From Liolophura sinensis (lineage: Eukaryota > Mollusca > Polyplacophora > Chitonida > Chitonidae), in assembly GCF_032854445.1 (NCBI RefSeq), contig NC_088297.1, forward strand, positions 14,807,335 to 14,871,334: a stretch of 64,000 nucleotides of DNA, read 5' to 3'. How positions within the stretch are numbered: the stretch's first letter is position 1; the number at the start of each line of letters is the position of its first letter. The notes below the pieces were generated by a model. That model had not been told where the DNA came from. It was given only the letters and a program-made list of their open reading frames with translations, and did not search any database. The translations under genes and the position numbers were made by a program. This document shows, piece by piece, positions 36,611-49,800 of this stretch.

Positions 36611-37295
36611 AACTTGCATGTTTTCTGGACAGTCATGGAGTTCTAATGCTGACATACCTGATGAGCTGGCTTCAATATACAGACGTATAAATGTCTAGAA
36701 AGCAGTTATTGGTGAGAGTTTTCATCAATCAGTTTTCTTGAATTTAAGTACTTATGAATAGCATGATTGAAGATGATTCTCTTGAATTTGTTTGATTGAC
36801 GGCATGAATCGGGAAGAAAGTGGAACACCTGAGTGCACAAAATGCATTTTCACTCTAAAGTGAGAAAGGAATGATATATTCTGAAGTACAAGAATGCCCC
36901 TGTTGAGGCTTTTTCACAATATCACTGAGGATCAGTTGCGGAGTACCTATACATGTCAAACCTTCTATCAACACTAAGGTCCTTAAATGTCTTCTTTACG
37001 ACATTTTTTAACCTGTCAAATGGGTCTGGGGCTAAGACAAGTTTGTGATCACAAATGATAACGTTTCCATATATCTGTGTTATCCATAAATGCAAAAATG
37101 GTGAAACAGACATATCTGCGAAACAAAAGGCCACCCAAACTATTCGAGTGGATCAAGTCATGATAGTTTAATAATAGCATACCACTAAAGATTAGTAAGA
37201 TGAACCTCAAATAAATACATAACTTTTATATGTTTTAATGTCTGTATCAGTTCTACGTTTTTCAATTTTTAAAGATAATAATTTATCAAGTCATT
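36611..37295. other. no gene recognised
   Basis: Decayed last repeat unit, then unique DNA. A minus-strand stretch at 36930-37083 looks weakly coding (see rejected items). Confidence 0.35.
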
Positions 37296-37562
37296 TTATT
37301 TATTTGATTTTTCATTTATTTGATCAGTGTTTTACGTCATTCCCAAGAACATTTCACTTATACAATGGTGGCCAGCATTATGATGGGAGGAAAGTGAGCA
37401 GAGTCTGGTGGAAACCCACGACCATCCGTAGGTTAATGGCAGACCTTTCCACATATAGGCAGAGACGATGCCCCAGATTGAGCTCACAGCATCCTCATCG
37501 GTGATAGGCACCTGGCTCGTTTACTGCGCTAGCATGCTAACACCCTCAGCCAGAGAGGCCCT
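37296..37562 (-). mobile_element. RUDI-like SINE, near full length
   Basis: Tail at left. Degraded tRNA-like head at right (CTAGCATGCTAACACC...GAGAGGCC). Confidence 0.85.
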
Positions 37563-38169
37563 CAGTTATGCCATCTAATTTTGTCTTAACAGGAAAATGT
37601 TCCAAATGTTTCCTATTATGTTCTATACCACATATGTTATACAGTATGTTATACAAATGTCCTATTCCAAAATGTTTCTTTAATTCTGATGAAAGAGAAT
37701 ATTATTCCATTTACAACTGCATTAAATGTAATTCCAGATTGATGTGGAAGCCTTAAAAATGAATGGCTCTGTAAACAAGAACTGCAAATTAAAATCTCAC
37801 AATCACAAAGCACAATCACACTCAAATATACTGGGTAGCTGAGTCGGACCTGCTGACAGTGTATGGAAAATTTGCTCAGATTAAAATCTGGCACATAACT
37901 GAAAAAACTAAAGCAATGTTCATCATGGCACAATCTCACCATGACAATTAAAAGTTATAAGAATGTATGTACCAATTAGAACAGTTTTATTTATTTCTAT
38001 ATCTTTTTTTTCATATACTGGGTATGTATTTATGTCTTGCTCAGAAGATTATGCCATCCACAGTCACAGCAAACAAACAAATGACAGCATGAACAAATGT
38101 ACCCACCCACAACCAGGTGTGAATAAAGGTACCCTCTTCACATGAGCAAATTAAGGCAGCAGTTTCAAG

Positions 38170-38932
38170 ACTACTCTATAAGGCTGTGATTGCCTATACT
38201 ATCACAGCCATGTGTTGATCCATAAGCTTACCTTGAACACCTCTGTACTTCCTGTGCTGGACTCAATACACTTCTGTCGGCCACCAAATAATGCGTCTGT
38301 CTATACTCATTAAGTCGTCTCCGTGTGTCATCTCTAGTAATATAGATGTCCCAGTGCATCATTCCTAGTAAATCCTGGCAAGCATGAAACTGGTGGAAAC
38401 TGAATAAATTCCAACTCCACTCGCTATCTTTGAATGCATACTCCTCACAGTGAGGGGAATCACTGCCACTACTACTACTACTAGACTAGTTTTGCGTTTT
38501 GAAACACATGGGCTAATTGTTCAGATCAGTCGCACCAGTAATGACCTAGAGGGAACCCATAATCAACTCTGATAACTAAAAAATTTCTCGAACAATTAAA
38601 GTAAAGACTAAACAAGATGCACAAAATACGCTAACTGCTAGTAGTGTCACTAGTTATCTCCCTTGTACGTTCTATGAGAAGTATGCATTCAAACATGGCA
38701 GTTGGAGTTTCAATTTATCAGACTTCCACCCATTTCATGCCTGTCAGGATTTACTGGGGATGACACACCAGAACACCTACCTGGAATTGATACCTGACAC
38801 GGCTGAGTACAGAGAGACACATAATTTGGTGGCCAACGGTGTACCGAAGCCAGCACAGAAAGTACAGAGGTGTTCAAGGTAAGCTTATGGATCAAGACAG
38901 GGCTTTGACAGTAAACGTAATCACAGCCCTAC
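38170..38932. repeat. large inverted repeat with coding-like arms
   Basis: Arms of about 260 bp (38170-38440 and 38655-38932) are diverged reverse complements separated by about 215 bp. Read outward from the centre, each arm is open over roughly 70 codons and shares FHACQDLLGM, ETH/QTH.LVA and PAQ.VQRCSR before CAAGGTAAGC. It could be an inverted duplicated gene fragment or a mobile-element end. Family unknown. Confidence 0.6.
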
Positions 38933-38983
38933 AAAGCTAATTCAAGACATGTAACTTGGCACTGATAGATGAAGCTTGCTTAC

Positions 38984-41900
38984 CATTCTTCTCCAGTCTG
39001 CCTTGAGAACCCAACACCAAATGGTAATGCTTGGCCACACTGTTAAACTTTTGCTCAATGGCAGACAACTGTGACAGATATTTCTCTGAGGCGGACACTT
39101 GTAGCTGGAGTTTCCTCGTCTGATCATGAAGCTGTTTCTCAAGGTTGTACTTGTGTAACTGTTAGTATAATCGTAGCGGGTTCATTAGTCTATGCCAACT
39201 AATTACACACCTTTAACTGAAGGTAAATGCCCTAGAATTTCGTGCAAAACTAAGTTGCTCTCTTGGTTCTATTGATCTTACATCTTAGTCGTTTTCAGGT
39301 CAGAGGGTTATCCAGAAATGTGACAGAGGCTGGCCAAACATCCCTTTATGAGGCAATTTTGTTATAGCATGACTTCCATGTTAATAGTGCTAAAATTTTA
39401 TTTATTTATTTATTTGATTGGTGTTTCATGCCGTACTCAAGAATATTTCACTTATACGACGGCGGCCAGCATTATGGTGGGTAAAAACTGGGCAGAGTCC
39501 GGGGGAAACACAAAACCATCCGCAGGTTGCTGGCAGATGAAGAAATTAAAACCATGAACAGTTTACTAGGGCTATTATATGATCACAGTAAACCAATTAG
39601 AGATAATCAGTAATTCTGGAGCAATAACATCATGGTGTGGCAGGTGAGCATAACTCACACATTTTCATAGAAACACCAAATTCTTACATTCAATTCACTA
39701 CACAAAATAAATAATAAAAAAAATTGAAAAATTGTTCAAAAAATTAATTATATTTTATTTTTACTTTTTTTGTAAAGTTTACAGTTTAATTTTGAGCAGT
39801 CTTTTCGTATCAAATAAGAAATCCAGAAATTATTTCCAAACCAATATACATGTATCTAGATTTTCTTTCTTTTAACTACCTCATAAAACTAACTCTGATC
39901 AAAAGTTAGATTTAAAGCTCCACTGTACCCAACACTGCAGCACTTTAACAAATAGGCACCTGATGGTTGTTAGCCATCATTATTTATCATTGTAGACAAA
40001 CTGAAAATGTAGGCCTACGGCATTGGTTTTGATCCAAATACTCTGCAACACGTTGAAGATCTGCTTATTTTTTGTTCAATTTAAGCAATACCTGCAAATC
40101 CCTGATTTCATCTTTCAGTGCTTTGGTTTCTTTTTCCACGTTCTCCTTGCACAATAAATGACGACTCTGAAAAAAAGCTCAAAATGTAAAGGAGCTATAT
40201 ATTGTAACATTTATGTCGTAACCTCACCCCATACACTATAGGGACCATGATGGCTTGCTCTCATATCGTATCGAGAAGGTCTGGCGGAAACCTGAAGATG
40301 GTTGTGGGCTTCCCCTACGCTCTGCCCAGTTTCCTCCCACCATAATGCTGGCCACCGTCGTATAAGTGAAATATTCTTGAGTACGGCATAAAATTCATGA
40401 TCCAATCAAACAAATAAATACAAAAAACAGACTAGGGACTCTTGCTGGCTAATTCATTTTAAGCTTTGGTCTCATCGTAGTCAATCATTCAATGTGGATG
40501 CAGGCTCAACACCAGCTATTGCTGGCTTGGCTTGACGACTTTCAAGATTCATGATATCTGTCAGACGAAGAGCACCACAAGTTCCACTACAAATGCTTGG
40601 CACATATAAGCCCAGCTGCTGTATTTATAGATGTGAAAAATTCTTAAAACACAATTAAAATATTTATTTATTTATTTGATTGGTGTTTTACGCCGTACTC
40701 GAGAATATTTCACTTATATGACGACGGCCAGCATTATGGTGGGTGGAAACCGGGCACAAGCCCAGGGGAAACCCAGGACCATCCGCAGGTTGCTGGCAGA
40801 CTTTCCCACTTACGGTCTGAGAGGAAGCCAGCATGAGCTGGACTTGAACTCACAGAGACCGCACTGGTGAGAGGCTCCACAATTAAAATAAAACAATAAA
40901 TAAATAATTTCAATCTGGACTACAATGCATGTTTTTTTTAAGTTGCTTTAAATATATAATGACTTCAAATTAAGGTACATGGCATACAGCAACTACTAAT
41001 GATGCGATGTCATTATTATCATTTTTGATGCAGATATAGGCAAGACAAGATGGAGACTCTCACAAAATAACATAGGTTAAAGGCGTATTCAGTTTATCAT
41101 ATACAGCACTAACTGCCGCACAAATATTTCTTGGCAACTTTCCATGAACACCTTGCTCATAACCACACCTTTTCCTCTTGCATCTGCCTGACTTTGTCTT
41201 CATACTCTCTGTGGATATTCCTCACTTCCTCTGTGTGCTTCTGGTTAATGGAGGTAACTCTCGACACCTCTGTGTCCTACAACACAAATAACATGTGCTG
41301 TTGGATGTCACACAACCTTTAATTTATTTAATTGATGTTTCACGCCGTACTCAAGAATATTTCACTTTAACGACGGCAGCCAGCATTAGGGTGTGATGAA
41401 ACAAGGCAGAACCCAAGGGAAACCCATGACCATCTGCAGGTTGCTGACAGACCTTCCCACGTATGGCCGGAGAGGAAGCCAGCATGAGCTGGACTTGAAC
41501 TCTCAAGCTCCTGGGTCACTGGTGAGAGGTTCCTGGCATACTAACCCCCTTTGGCCACAGCCTTTGAGGTTAACAGGGTTGAATATGCAGCATGGTGGTT
41601 ATAAACAAGTACAAATTTGCAATAGCTATGTTATCCCATAACAAGTTGACGTAATCTAGCAGTAACCTAGGCCGCTAAGTCCACTTGTTTATAGCGAGTG
41701 GCCCATGGTAGAAAATAGGATAAGCATATGGAATGCTTGACCAATTGACCAGCCAACAGACAGTGACTTGAAGAGCTGTTTCTTTTAGACACAAAAAAAT
41801 TCCAACAACAGCATAAAGAAGGTGAGACAGAGAAAGTCCTTCACATGAATTTACCTTTCAGCTTTTATAATACAGCAGTCCCTGAGGCCTTCTTCATATC

Positions 41901-42683
41901 TCAGAAGGCTTAATTACACTTGCAGACAATGGGATAAAAAGAATCATATCTTAAATAAAATGACATAACATTATTAGAGTTAAGTTCCAAAGAATGTCTG
42001 GAAAGCACACTAGGAAAAAACTTTGTGCGGCATTTGAAATAAATTAATTTATGGTCCACAAAGAAACCCACCATAAAACTGATAGAATTTGCCTCAGTAA
42101 ATTTAGTTCAGTGACCAAAAAATCGATAAAAAATATTAATTAAGTTCCAGAGATAATTTTTATTGGTCTTAAGAACCTCTTTTTAAGTTCTTTCACTCGT
42201 CTACTACTCTGACATTACTAGTCAGAGTATGAAGACTTCCAGCAACACCAACTGTTAAACATACATGTAAATCAATATAACAAATGAAGACTTTGGTAAC
42301 AATTGGTAACAACGCAGCACTCACATATTTACACTCCAGCTGGTGTTTCTCGTTAACAAGATGTCTGATTCTTTCTTCATTCTCAACATCAGTCCTCTGA
42401 AAAGAAAAAAAAAACACAAATAAAAAACAAATTCAAACATTTTTCTGTTCTTGAAAAGCTGGTAACTATTATCCGAAAATGTTTGCTGGTACATGGACAT
42501 GGTACATGTACATAAGGTGATTGCCCCTGGGTCCAAAGGTCTTACCCTTCTGAGTTTAAGTTCCTCCAGGACTTGTACCAGTGTATTCCTCACTCTCAGG
42601 TACTCGGCCTGACTGTAGCCCTGATCACAGAGGCTTAGGTTCTCGCTGGAGGGTAGTTCACAACAGCCTGTCTCACTCATCAT
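38984..42683 (-). CDS. CCDC73-like coiled-coil protein, first five exons (partial)
   Basis: Minus-strand exons, in order: 42683-42546 (ATG first), 42396-42325, 41276-41169, 40166-40092 and 39158-38984, all with GT-AG borders and matching phases. They give 189 residues plus a split codon (phase 1), so the gene continues beyond 38984, but I could not place the next exon. The protein is heptad-rich and hydrophilic. Its order of features (LVQVLEELKLRR near the start, then LHKYNLEKQLHDQTRKLQLQ and a final SAIEQKFNSVAKHYHLVLG) follows the N-terminal part of vertebrate CCDC73. That is a from-memory resemblance, not an alignment. Molecular role unknown; probably structural. It is divergent from RIOK3, with ATGs 1.15 kb apart. 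A SINE (42721-42825) sits just upstream of the start. Confidence 0.75.
39399..39536 (-). mobile_element. RUDI-like SINE fragment
   Basis: Tail and 3' body, head missing. Located between the fourth and fifth exons of the CCDC73-like gene. Confidence 0.85.
40245..40422 (+). mobile_element. RUDI-like SINE fragment
   Basis: Plus-orientation 3' part ending in an AAACAAATAAATA tail, upstream of the fourth exon of the CCDC73-like gene. Confidence 0.8.
40663..40877 (-). mobile_element. RUDI-like SINE, 13-bp TSD
   Basis: CACAATTAAAATA is duplicated at 40650-40662 and 40878-40890. Confidence 0.92.
41321..41565 (-). mobile_element. RUDI-like SINE
   Basis: Tail at left and degraded head at right (TACTAACCCCCTTTGGCCAC). 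Confidence 0.8.
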
Positions 42684-42720
42684 GCCTCAGTCTGGAAGTA
42701 CGCACATATATAATACATAA

Positions 42721-42825
42721 TTTATTTATTTATTTGATTGGTGTTTTACGTCGTACTTAAGAATATTTCACTTATGCGACGGCAACCAGCCTTATGGTCG
42801 GTGGAAACCGGGTACAGCCCAGGGG
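42721..42825 (-). mobile_element. RUDI-like SINE fragment in the promoter region, 14-bp TSD
   Basis: TATATAATACATAA is duplicated at 42707-42720 and 42826-42839. It lies 38 bp upstream of the CCDC73-like ATG, so it is in the 5' UTR or core promoter. Confidence 0.92.
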
Positions 42826-42839
42826 TATATAATACATAA

Positions 42840-43837
42840 AGATCTGTATATATCGAAATAGGTGTGAAACAGTGTATGGTTCATCGTTTGCTTTTAGTGC
42901 AGCTATGTTACTTGACCAGCCCATTACAGAGGATTAAAGTAGCCACCAACACCTGCGTGTAGATTATCCAAAGAGTCCTAAGGGGTGACACTGATATATT
43001 TTTGATGCTTTTTTTTTCAAAGCTTTTATGAAAAATTATTATTAAAAATAGTGAATTTTGAATGATTTAGAAATGAATTATGAAGATATGAAAATGATGG
43101 AGTCTTACGACTTTAAACTTTCAACGGTTTTAAAGCTTCAAAAATCTTTATCGAGCAACATCATCCTAAAGAGTTCTTATCTATCATGCAGAGATTTTAT
43201 TCAAATGTCAACATTTTTATTATAAGAAAAAAATTCCGAGAAAACAAATATTCGTGGAGCTGAACCTGAGATTTTCTCAGCTTGAAGTTGGTGATGAGAT
43301 GATGGTAAACTTTCAAACCACAAACTTGACATCAACGTCTCCTAGAATTCTTACGTGAAATCAAACAAAACGAAACTTTCTTCAGTGAACTTACTGAGTA
43401 GAGAACACATTTGACGCATGCCAGACGAAATGACGTGACATCTGTAGTTTTTTTTGAACAAACTAACTTCTACCCGCCAAATTTTACATATAGCAAGATC
43501 TCGTGCAGTCACGTGACACGTGACCTAAATGCAGCTGACGGATTTCACCACTTCCGGGTATTTTGACGAAACAGGTGTAAGTCAGTGACACATCTGTTGG
43601 GCAACATTTACCACTTTATTTTGGGGAATATTCGTTATCCTTGTACTCCTGTTACTTATAAGTAGGACGCACACGCGTAAAACAACTGTAAAAGACGAGT
43701 TAGTTCATCAGTTCACGTGGCGACATTCTTTGGGAAACGTCATTTCGTGTTCACATTTGTTTGATAAGAACTTAGCTTTTAACTCAATCATTTTATCTTC
43801 GACTCAAAGAAATTTATTTCACCGAAATCTAAAGACG
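42840..43837. promoter_or_regulatory. putative bidirectional promoter, CCDC73-like / RIOK3
   Basis: The genes are head to head. At 43508-43517 lies the palindrome GTCACGTGAC, with a second CACGTG at 43517-43522 (USF/TFE-type E-boxes) and an ETS-type CACTTCCGGG at 43549-43558. These motifs are common in housekeeping promoters. No TATA box is evident near the RIOK3 start. Confidence 0.5.
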
Positions 43838-46800
43838 ATGGAAGGAAGTGTAGAAAAAGCACCAGTGACGGTTATTGCAAATACTGGCTCAAATCCTTGG
43901 AACAAAAATCAGACGTCGAGTCCCTGGGGAAAACCATCATCAACAACAACTACGCCGTGTTCATTTCAAGATGTGATGAGTGAACAACTGGCTGTAGAGC
44001 TAACAGAAGAAGATCATTTGATGTCAGATAAAAAGTGGTATGAATCTTGAACTAGTTCAAGTAACCATAAGGCCAAAATTGCAAATAAGTATTTGTTTTT
44101 ATCAATTTTAGTAAAATTAGGGTAAATATAATATTTGTGAAGTGACATTGCAGGGTATCATGGGGTGACACAGATATAGGCAAGACAAGGTGGGTACGCT
44201 TACAAAATAACGTAGATTAAAGGCATGATTTTACGGTAGTTGCTAGATTGATTATACATCTATCTGTTGATTCACCAGTGCCGCTGACACCTACCCTAAA
44301 ATCAGGTCTTGTAGTTAGTTGTAGTTTGGGAGGAGCCTAGCCCAGAAAGTCTCCAACTCCTTTTATATGTTGGCCTAGTGTTGTTGGAGTCTTGACGCTA
44401 ATAGTATTAATTTCGTACTCAACGAAGTTCCAGGCTTATTGCCTTTGTTATCGAACAAGTAGCATGCAAATAAAAGACACCAACCTAAAGACCTGCTTTC
44501 TGCACCCACCACACCACAGCTTTTTTGAATAGATTTATTATAGCCATGAAGGCTTCCACCACACATGCTCCTCGGAGTGGCCGCCATCTTCCTACTGCTC
44601 CACTGTCAAGCAGGACATGCACATAGACCTACATGTAGCTGCTCAATAATAATTATATATAATAATATAATAAATCTATTCTAAAGCAAGCGGGGACACC
44701 CGGTGGCACATGGTGAAAGTGTGGTGAGTGTGGAAAAGCAGGTCTTTAGGTTGGTCTTTTATTTGCATAAGACTTGTGTGATAACAAAGAGAATCATCCC
44801 AGACCTTCGTTGAGTAAAACATTAATACTGTTAGTGTCAAGAATCCAACGACGCTAGGCCAATATAAGAAAAGGAGTTGGAGTTTTTCAGGGCTAGGGGA
44901 GACCCTACATTGTCTTGCTTAAATCTGTGTTAACTCCCAAGACCCCTGAAATGTTTATTGGGCTTATACTGGATAGATATTCTAATAATATGACAAAGGG
45001 AAGTAAATTGGCGGATCTTGGGAAATTCCTCAACGTTCCTGTGTACCAGCTAGCCAATGTTAAATGTTGAATTTGTGTTGAGAGGTGATAAAGGCTTATT
45101 TTCTGACATTAATATGTAAATTGAGGAAGATTAAGATTCAAATGTTATCTGTGAGTTGACTAGACTACAGGTTTAAGATTGACATCTTAAAACATAATAG
45201 AGATATATTTTCTGCCCCAGTCCAGCTGTTTGATTTGTTTTGTTAAATGTCACTTAGCTGTAAAAAAAATTCATAGTCTATATCTCTTTTTATAGCCAGC
45301 AAGAAATTGATGATGCTACCCTGGCCGCGATGCTTGCTGCTGGTGTTGACAGTGACGACACAAAGAATGACATCCTCTTGGCAGAGATGTTACAGCATGA
45401 GTTTGACAAAGAGTTTGACCAGCAACTCCAGAGAAAAGAAAACAAGCTGAATGGAACAAGCAAGGGTCAGTGTCCAGCTTGTAGTTGTGTATATGTAATA
45501 TTTTGCTCATTGATCAATTTATGTGACCATATAAACATGACAGTCTTCGTATATGTGTAAAATTTCTGAGTACGCCAATTGAATAAATAAACCTATATAA
45601 TTTATGCGACAGATTTCAAAGTATTGATTATGATTTATTTACTAATGACAGCGTGTGTTGGTAAAGTTTTTGTCATTCTGGAACTGCCACTCCTCTCAAC
45701 CCTACAGTGTCTGTCATTCCTGAACTACATTGTGTTGTGCATAGTCTTGTCTCACCCTGCCCTGTGTTTTGTCTTGTTACAGTGTCTAAATTATTCCTGA
45801 ACTACCACTGACTTCTCACTCCCTGTCTGTGTTTGTCTTGTTACAGTGTCTACATCATTCTTGAACTATGGCTCCTCTCATCCTGCTCTGTGTTTCTTTT
45901 ATTACAGTGTCTATATCATTCCTTAACTACCGCTCCTCACACCCTGCCCTGGGCCCTGAGGAGGGTGATGAGGAAGACTTAGAGGAGCAGAGTACAGGCT
46001 GGGGTAAGTTACCATGTTTTCTCCCAGTATCGTACATACCATAATCCCTCATCAGACAAAATTCTCCAGGGATGAGCAATGCCTAGGGAAAAACCAACGA
46101 CGTTCAGGAGGTTGCTGGAAGACCGAAGAAGAAGCCATGTCTACCTACGTAACATATTGCCTCGTTTCGGATTGGACTGGATCTGCCCAGCGCCTGCATC
46201 TTTCACTCTGTACAGAGGTGCCTCTCCATCCATCAGCATACGTAAAATCGGAGAGAGACAGTATCAGTACAATATGTAGTACTAGCCATTGGGTGTTAAA
46301 TATGTAGGTTGCTGTGAGTTCAATTCAAGTAAAACCATTCATCCACAGTAGTCAGTCATAATATAACACATGTATTACAATTCTGTTGAATATTATTTAA
46401 AGCTCTAGACTGTTTCTCCCACAGACGAACCCTCCCCAGTATTCAACAGAATAGGGATCTCTGGAAAAGGAAAAAACATCACAACTAAACATGACGCTGT
46501 GATTTGTGGACGAAGGAATGCCACTAGAATGATGGAGGTATAGAATCAGACATTTTGATGTTATTTTAATGATGCTAGTTGCGTTGAAATTTAAATTTCA
46601 CCATTTCATATTTGGGATTTAATTTTAAATTTCCATCCTTCAAAGTTGGTCTCAGAATTGTATCAATATTTAAGAACCATGAGGTCGCAGGTTCAAATCC
46701 AGCTGTGGCTGGGTGTTAGTCAAGAGGTTTGTCAAATAGTTGTCAAACCCCAGTGGCTTCTTTTGGACTTGTGGATGTGCCGTTAAACCCCTAGAAAATT

Positions 46801-49800
46801 AAAACATGTATACAACTGGAGCACGTCCATCATCTTGAAGTGTGAAAAGTATATAAATTCAATTCAGACTTAACAGTAAAACAAGTGAAAGGTGGTTAAT
46901 TCGTTGCATGAGAGAATATCTATTATCATATGCAAAGGTCCAATTATAATTCCCGTTGTTAATTTGAGGGGAATTTTCTTGAGTATGTCATAAAACCCTC
47001 ATCAAATAAATGAATAAGTAATTTGAGAGGAGGCAGTGTTCTACACTACATGTATATCTTGTTTTTCATTATGTAATTTGTACATGAAGATAGATATGAA
47101 CTGTTTGTTTTCAGTTTTCAGGTGCTGGTTGTCTATTTTTTTATACTTTTATTTATTTATTTATTTGATTGGTGTTTTATGCCGTACTCAAGAATATTTC
47201 ACTTATACGACGACGGTCAGCATTATGGTGGGAGGAAACCGGGCAGCGCCCAGGAGAAACCTACGACCATCCGCAGGTTGCTAACTGACCTTCCCATGTA
47301 CAGCCGAAGAGGAAGCCAGCGTGAGCTGGACTTAAACTCTCCATCTCCTGAGTCATTGGTGAGAGGCTCCTGAGTCATTACGCTGCCCTGGCATGCTAAC
47401 CAAGTGAGCCATGGAGGCCCTTTTTATTCCTTTAAAATATACATGTAATGTGGAAGAACAATCATGGGATTAAGATGTAAAATTCAGTGTCCTCTGAATT
47501 ACACACTAGTGCTTTTGTGAAGTGTTTTGGAGAATCTTTGTGAAGAGATTTAAGGCATTTGGAAGGATTATTTATGTTATCTCTTTGATTTCTGCTGATT
47601 CAGTTCCCGCCCGAGTTTGAGGTTGGTGACGGTGAAGGGATGGATATGAAACTACCAAACCACGTGTACAACAAGCTCAAATTACATTCTCTGTCAGAGA
47701 ACAAGAGGAGCCACCGTGTCCACGAGAAAAAAGAACACTCCACAGCTGTAAGTTAACCTCTGGATAGAAGATTCACAAAATCATTTCATTTCACAAAATC
47801 AGTTGATTTTGTGCAAATAAATTGTATTTCTGTGATATCTTTATTAAATGCGTGGTGAATTTGCCAAAAAATTGTTCTTCCCCAAGGCCTTCTAGATGCA
47901 CATCCTTTAATAATTTATGGTAACACTGATAGAAGTGATATAGTAATTTGTACATGGACAGGAAACAAATGAATGAAGCAGTTTAATGCAAAGTGGTCAT
48001 GTACATAGTAATGTATCAGTACATGTAGTTCCAAAAAATTGAATTAAGGAAAAAATGTAAACAATAAAATTGAATGTAACAATGAAATGTTATTTACAAG
48101 AGACAGTATTGTGTGAAATGTAAAATACAGACACCCCAAAAGACACCAATCAAAGAAATCAATTAATCGAAAGTGAGAAAGGGGTAATGAGAATATTTTT
48201 TGTCAATATTATGCACATTTACCTGGTGAGGCTAATACCTCACATCAGAATTACAGTGGACTGCTTCGGTGGCTTCGAGGTAGACTGTCTACCTCGAAGT
48301 CGGGAGACCTGGGATCAAACCCGGGTCACGTCATACTAAAGGCTTCAAAATTGGTACTTGTTGCTGCCTCGCATGGGAGGTTAGAGCAAAGAAACAGGAC
48401 TGGTTTGCCTGGTGTCAGTATAATGTAACTGGCTGGGGTGTCATGTTTGGTGTCTTCGGCATGATACTTCATTGGCGTCAGCACTTTGGCAGCATGAACT
48501 CACCATGTTTCTAAGAGACACAGTGTATGTACACACACCCAGTGACTCCTCCCTGTCATATAAGTGAAAAATTGTTAAGTTCAAAGTACTCCCCCAGGCA
48601 TACATACATATACCAATGTAGCTGTAGCTGTAATTGGAAAAAAATTTCACTAATCTTGTATCGTACATGAATTAACAGGAACATGTGATGGATGAACGGA
48701 CTCGCTTGCTGATTTACAAGTTGGTCAACATTGGACTGCTAGAGTCTGTGACAGGAAGCATCAGTGCTGGCAAGGAATCGATTGTCTTCCACGCTTTTGG
48801 TGGCAGGTAGGTTTGAACACTGCTCAGAGTGAGCAAAATGGTCTTACAGTGTAAAGTAAATCATCTGTAATTTGATGGAATATTTCACCAGTCATCCTGC
48901 TGTAGAACAGTAGTATTTTTACATATACCCTACTTGTTATCCAGTTTCGACCAGAAAAGGGCGTTTTAGGAAGCAAATTAATGTTGTCAAATGTGACTTT
49001 TGCTTTTGGAACTTAGATTTTCCCAGTAAAATATCATCCTACCTTCTAAACCAACTTAAAAAAATATCTTTCTGAAATTGAACTGTCAGAATCTGTGAAA
49101 ATGAGAAAATTCATTGTGGACAAAATTTTAGGTAATTAAAACTAGTTGCTTAAAAAAGTATTACAGGTGAATTTAATGTAGTAATTTACTTGTGTATATA
49201 AACATTTCATATGATCTTTTGACCTACCTTATAATACAGCAGGGTGAGTAGTAGGTGAAGAGTTGCCTGAAATTTATTCGTATCGTATGTATAGACAGAA
49301 TTATTTTGGGATGATAGTTGTGGGTAATAGGTTAAGGTGCTTTGATTTCAACTGATTTGACACATGAGGTGCAGATTCAGTACCTTCAGAAAGGTAAATT
49401 TCCAAGAATCTCCTTGAATCCATTCTTTTTGTGGTGCCTATGTTATGAAAGGATTGACTATGGTATTTATGAAACACCACGCATGCTACCTCACTGGAAC
49501 ATCCTCCCAAATACACCAGACTTGTTGGCTCACTGGAACACCCTCTCAAACACACCAGGCATGCTGCCCCACTGGAACATCCTCCCAAATATACCACGCA
49601 TGCTACCTCACTGGAACATCCGCCCAAATACACCAGACTTGCTGCCTAACTGGCACACCCTCTTAAACACACCGGGCATGCTGCCTCACTGGAACATTCA
49701 CCCAAATACACCAGACTTGCTGCCTCAATGGCACACCCGCTCAAACACACCAGGCATGCTGCCCCAGTGGAACATCCTCCCAAATATACCCCACATGCTG

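Noticed and set aside
34907..36690. Long open frames (240, 435, 167 and 397 codons) on both strands
   Set aside because: They come from a 51-bp tandem repeat whose length is a multiple of three. One 50-bp unit shifts the frame, and no start, splice or codon evidence favours any strand.
36930..37083. Minus-strand stretch ending FKDLSVDRRFDMYRYSATDPQ-stop after an AACACAG acceptor-like site
   Set aside because: Looks mildly coding, but its phase does not match the CCDC73-like donor at 38984, the acceptor tract is weak and no family is recognised.
43730..43837. N-terminal extension of RIOK3 upstream of 43838
   Set aside because: The frame is open, but the base triplet at 43730 is TTG. The first ATG is at 43838 and is followed by RIOK3-like sequence.
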